Shown: one piece after another, positions 5,135 through 7,450 of the stretch | How positions within the stretch are numbered: position 1 is the first letter of the stretch | How the letters are laid out: each line of letters begins with the position of its first letter | Assembly (NCBI GenBank): GCA_900756605.1 | Contig: CAAEKX010000368.1 | Location: forward strand, 1-7,450 | Length of the DNA stretch: 7,450 bases | Direction: 5' to 3' | DNA from: Coriobacteriia bacterium | GTDB lineage: Bacteria; Actinomycetota; Coriobacteriia; Coriobacteriales; QAMH01 | The notes under the pieces: generated by a model | Seen by the model: only the letters and a program-made list of their open reading frames with translations | What the model was told of the DNA's origin: nothing | Database searches by the model: none | Program-made: the position numbers and the translations under genes

Positions 5135-6847
5135 TTAATCCAAGAGTTTCTGAGCAGCGCTAGAAAGCTCCAATAGAAGCCGTTCTGCCTGGTCACGAGT
5201 GTTTGCCTTACTAAAGACATATGCTTTTATCTTCGGTTCAGTACCACTGGGACGGATGATGATACGCACACCATCACCAAGGTCGAAGGAGATGACGTTT
5301 GCATCGGGAAGGATCTGATGCTCGTCAGGATTTCCGTTTATCTTGGTCATAGGAGCGCCATCCGCATAGTCCAAGATACTCATGACAGGTAAGCCAGCGA
5401 TAACTTGTGGAGGATTTGTGCGCAAGCCGTCCATTATCGCCTCCATTTTGGCGGCGCCGGAGCTTCCCGGATAGGACATGTTGATGGTCTTGTTGAGATA
5501 ATAGCCATAGCGCTCGTAGAGAGATTCAATGGCCTCGACCAAATCGATTCCCTCGTTCTTATACATTTGCGCCATCTCGCATATGAGCATGGAGGCGCTG
5601 ATGGCATCCTTGTCACGCACATAGGTACCGGACATGTAGCCGTACGACTCCTCGAAACCGAACATGAACCTATCAGCCTCGTTCTGTCCGAGCAAAGCGA
5701 TCTGGCCGCCGATGTACTTGAACCCTGTCAACACGCGCCTGAGTTCGAAACCATAATATGCAGCCTGGGCATCAGGCATGAGCGTGGAGACGATGGTCGT
5801 CACGACGAGCTTCTCCGAAAGATCCTTCCCCCTTTCGGAGAGACGCTTGGCGATGTAGTCGATGAGCAGGACGCCGACTTCGTTGCCCGTCAGAAGCTCA
5901 TATGCACCATCATGCAAAACAGCAATGCCCACACGGTCTGCATCCGGATCCGTGGCAAGCAATATGTCGGGATTGACGCGCTCGCAAAGCCTAAGCCCAA
6001 GCTCAAGTGCCGCACGGTCCTCTGGATTGGGATACGGACAAGTCGTGAAGTTGCCATCAGGATCCCTCTGCTCGTCAACGACGCTCACGTCATCAAGGCC
6101 CACACGCTTGAGGATGCGCGTCACGCACTCAAGGCCCGTGCCGTTAAGCGGGGTATATACAATCTTTAGTTTGTCGATAGCGGTCGCGTCCTCTGGCTTG
6201 ACAGATTGGGCGGCAACTTCGTCAAGGAAGCGATCGACAACGGTATCGTCGACCCATTTGATGAGACCAGCCGCAACCGCGTCGTCGAAATCCATTCGTT
6301 TGACGTCGTTGAAGAAATCGAGGCCGTCGATATCAGCTTGAATCTCGACCGCAGCCTGCGATGCAATCTGGCAACCATCCTCGCCATAGACCTTGTAGCC
6401 GTTGTAAGCCGCCGGATTATGGCTTGCTGTTACGTTGATGCCCGCGCTGCAGTGCAGGTCACGTACGGTAAAGGAGAGAACGGGTGTGGGCTGGATAGCG
6501 CGATACACGTGCGCGACGATGCCATTTGCCGCGAGCACACAAGCCGCGGCGGAGACGAACTCCTCGCCCATGTTACGACTATCGCGAGCAATGGCGACGC
6601 TCGGATTCTCGTAATGCGCGTTGAGATAGTCGGCAAGGCCCTGAGTCGCCTTTCCGACGGTGTAGACGTTCATGCGATTGGGGCCAAGCCCGATGATGCC
6701 GCGCAGTCCGGCTGTGCCGAAGGCAAGCTCACGGTAGAAGGCATCGTGAAGTTCCTCGATGGAGTCGGCTTGTTCGCGAAGCTGTTCGGCCTCCTGGGCA
6801 GACACATGCTCCAGCCAGCGCTCGTATTGCTCTTTCTCGGTACTCAT
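5135..6847 (-). CDS. pgcA: Phospho-sugar mutase, alpha-phosphoglucomutase type (PgcA/PGM2-like)
   Basis: This 570-residue protein belongs to the alpha-D-phosphohexomutase superfamily. It probably interconverts glucose 1-phosphate and glucose 6-phosphate, feeding UDP-glucose, glycan and envelope precursor synthesis. All four signature loops are present: the phosphoserine loop TASHNP (140-145, S142), the metal loop DPDADR (300-305), the sugar-specificity loop GFEESYGY (397-404) and the phosphate-binding loop RPSGTEPK (532-539). An early AFGTAGLRG (42-50) matches PgcA-type enzymes. The length and the EES sugar loop favour the PgcA/PGM2 group over the shorter GlmM or ManB types, although phosphomannomutase activity cannot be excluded. 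The ATG at 6847 has AAGGAG 9 nt upstream and lies 3 nt after the preceding gene, so both are probably co-transcribed. All catalytic residues look intact. Confidence 0.93.
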   Translation of the reverse strand: MSTEKEQYERWLEHVSAQEAEQLREQADSIEELHDAFYRELAFGTAGLRGIIGLGPNRMNVYTVGKATQGLADYLNAHYENPSVAIARDSRNMGEEFVSAAACVLAANGIVAHVYRAIQPTPVLSFTVRDLHCSAGINVTASHNPAAYNGYKVYGEDGCQIASQAAVEIQADIDGLDFFNDVKRMDFDDAVAAGLIKWVDDTVVDRFLDEVAAQSVKPEDATAIDKLKIVYTPLNGTGLECVTRILKRVGLDDVSVVDEQRDPDGNFTTCPYPNPEDRAALELGLRLCERVNPDILLATDPDADRVGIAVLHDGAYELLTGNEVGVLLIDYIAKRLSERGKDLSEKLVVTTIVSTLMPDAQAAYYGFELRRVLTGFKYIGGQIALLGQNEADRFMFGFEESYGYMSGTYVRDKDAISASMLICEMAQMYKNEGIDLVEAIESLYERYGYYLNKTINMSYPGSSGAAKMEAIMDGLRTNPPQVIAGLPVMSILDYADGAPMTKINGNPDEHQILPDANVISFDLGDGVRIIIRPSGTEPKIKAYVFSKANTRDQAERLLLELSSAAQKLLD

Positions 6848-6850
6848 GGA

Positions 6851-7450
6851 CTACAGCTCCTTATCAAAGGGAAACTTGACAGTAATCGCATCCTTGCCAA
6901 CGCGAATTATAGGCTCCTCGGTGAGCTCGATGTAGTAGCGATGTGCGATTGTCGCAAAAGCTTTCTCGAGTTCACGTGAGAAGGCGGACAGGTCATCCGT
7001 CGAGAGTTTGAGACCCCGGCGGTCCTGATAAAGGTCGATGGGTTGCCCCTGGCCTTGCAAGGAACGCTGCTGCGGGACGAGGCGATCAAGCAAGGGGACA
7101 AGCGTTGCGATCTGGCCAGCGAGGATACGATGCGCCGTGCGCTCCGACATCTCGAGCCCGAGATCACCACAGATGGCGGCGAGCTCGGCAGCGTCACCGG
7201 CAATGGCAGGCCTGAGGGTGATAGGAAGACTTCCGACATCATTGCAGAACAGCAGACGGGTGTCCTTGATCTGAGCCCGACCGCGCTCGATGAGCGTGGC
7301 GACGATCTCGGCGGGAGAGCCGATGAAGACGTCGATGGAATCCCGCACGTCAAGGGCAAACTCGACAAGCGTGCGATTGACGTTATGCGGACCGGAAATG
7401 ACGGCGAGCTTTCCTTCCTCGTCGGTGCCGATGACGGGCAGTGACGATTG
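6851..7450 (-). CDS. Unrecognised protein, C-terminal 199 residues (5' end beyond window)
   Basis: The frame is open to the right edge and ends in TAG at 6851, so this is the C-terminal part of a longer protein. GTG at 7348 is an internal codon, not a likely start, because the frame continues upstream with protein-like sequence. The first ~55 visible residues (LPVIGTDEEGKLAVISGP... to ...SPAEIVATLIER) loosely resemble the end of an MshEN/GspE-N-type domain: a PL/PV turn, a strand, a variable helix, then 'S-x-x-E-I-x-x-x-I'. The remainder is alpha-rich, with a glutamine-rich stretch (PQQRSLQGQGQP) and a C-terminal VGKDAITVKFPFDKEL. No ATPase motif, signal peptide or membrane segment is visible in this part. 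It is followed after 3 nt by the phosphomutase gene, suggesting shared expression. I do not recognise its function; the domain resemblance is tentative. Confidence 0.75.
   Translation of the reverse strand, partial: QSSLPVIGTDEEGKLAVISGPHNVNRTLVEFALDVRDSIDVFIGSPAEIVATLIERGRAQIKDTRLLFCNDVGSLPITLRPAIAGDAAELAAICGDLGLEMSERTAHRILAGQIATLVPLLDRLVPQQRSLQGQGQPIDLYQDRRGLKLSTDDLSAFSRELEKAFATIAHRYYIELTEEPIIRVGKDAITVKFPFDKEL

Noticed and set aside
5118..5137. ACGT/CGTATACG small palindromes just after the phosphomutase stop as a terminator
   Set aside because: The possible stems are only 4 bp and AT-rich; the 15-bp hairpin at 5060-5100 is a far better candidate.
5405..6979. Two plus-strand open frames of about 255 codons each opposite the phosphomutase gene
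   Set aside because: They are antisense shadows of a gene whose four signature loops are intact; neither gives a coherent protein family.
1..7450. A mobile element, CRISPR array or defence island
   Set aside because: No transposase, integrase, terminal inverted repeats, regularly spaced repeats or defence-type domains are present; all recognised genes are core metabolic or RNA-related genes in conserved order.

Overview
The window is a densely packed bacterial chromosomal segment in which every convincing gene lies on the minus strand. It most likely comes from the class Coriobacteriia (Actinomycetota). The reasons are the miaA-dapF-hflX order, which is characteristic of Actinobacteria, combined with a spoVS gene, which is unusual in that phylum, plus moderately high GC and mostly GC-ending codons. 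The class assignment is an inference from protein motifs and gene order, not from a database search.

In the direction of transcription (high to low coordinates) there are two blocks. Block 1 (7450-5135) holds the C-terminal 199 residues of an unrecognised protein and, 3 nt later, a complete alpha-D-phosphohexomutase of the PgcA type. A 226-nt AT-richer gap (4909-5134) follows. It is the only real intergenic space and contains a 15-bp-stem hairpin, a separate 7-bp inverted repeat, a pair of 7-bp direct repeats and a TATAAT -10 box. Block 2 (4908-1) is a tight run of six genes: spoVS, a PHP-domain phosphoesterase, miaB, miaA, dapF and the N-terminal 188 residues of hflX. Gaps run from -4 to about +23 nt, so it reads as one operon with translational coupling at miaB/miaA (TGATG) and miaA/dapF (ATGA).

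Functionally, MiaA and MiaB are consecutive enzymes making ms2i6A at position 37 of tRNAs that read UNN codons. The PHP protein resembles the RNase AM/nucleotide phosphatase family, HflX is a ribosome-associated GTPase and SpoVS is a small nucleic-acid-binding-type (Alba-like) protein. Most of block 2 is therefore RNA and translation related, with DapF (meso-diaminopimelate for cell wall and lysine) as the exception. Block 1 suggests glucose-phosphate and cell-envelope precursor metabolism.

I found no mobile element, CRISPR array, rRNA or tRNA gene and no defence-type cassette. I do not see a convincing new multi-gene system. The items most worth a second look are the structured spoVS leader region, the mixed gene order, the SpoVS tail, the motif variants in MiaB and HflX, and the unrecognised protein at the right edge.
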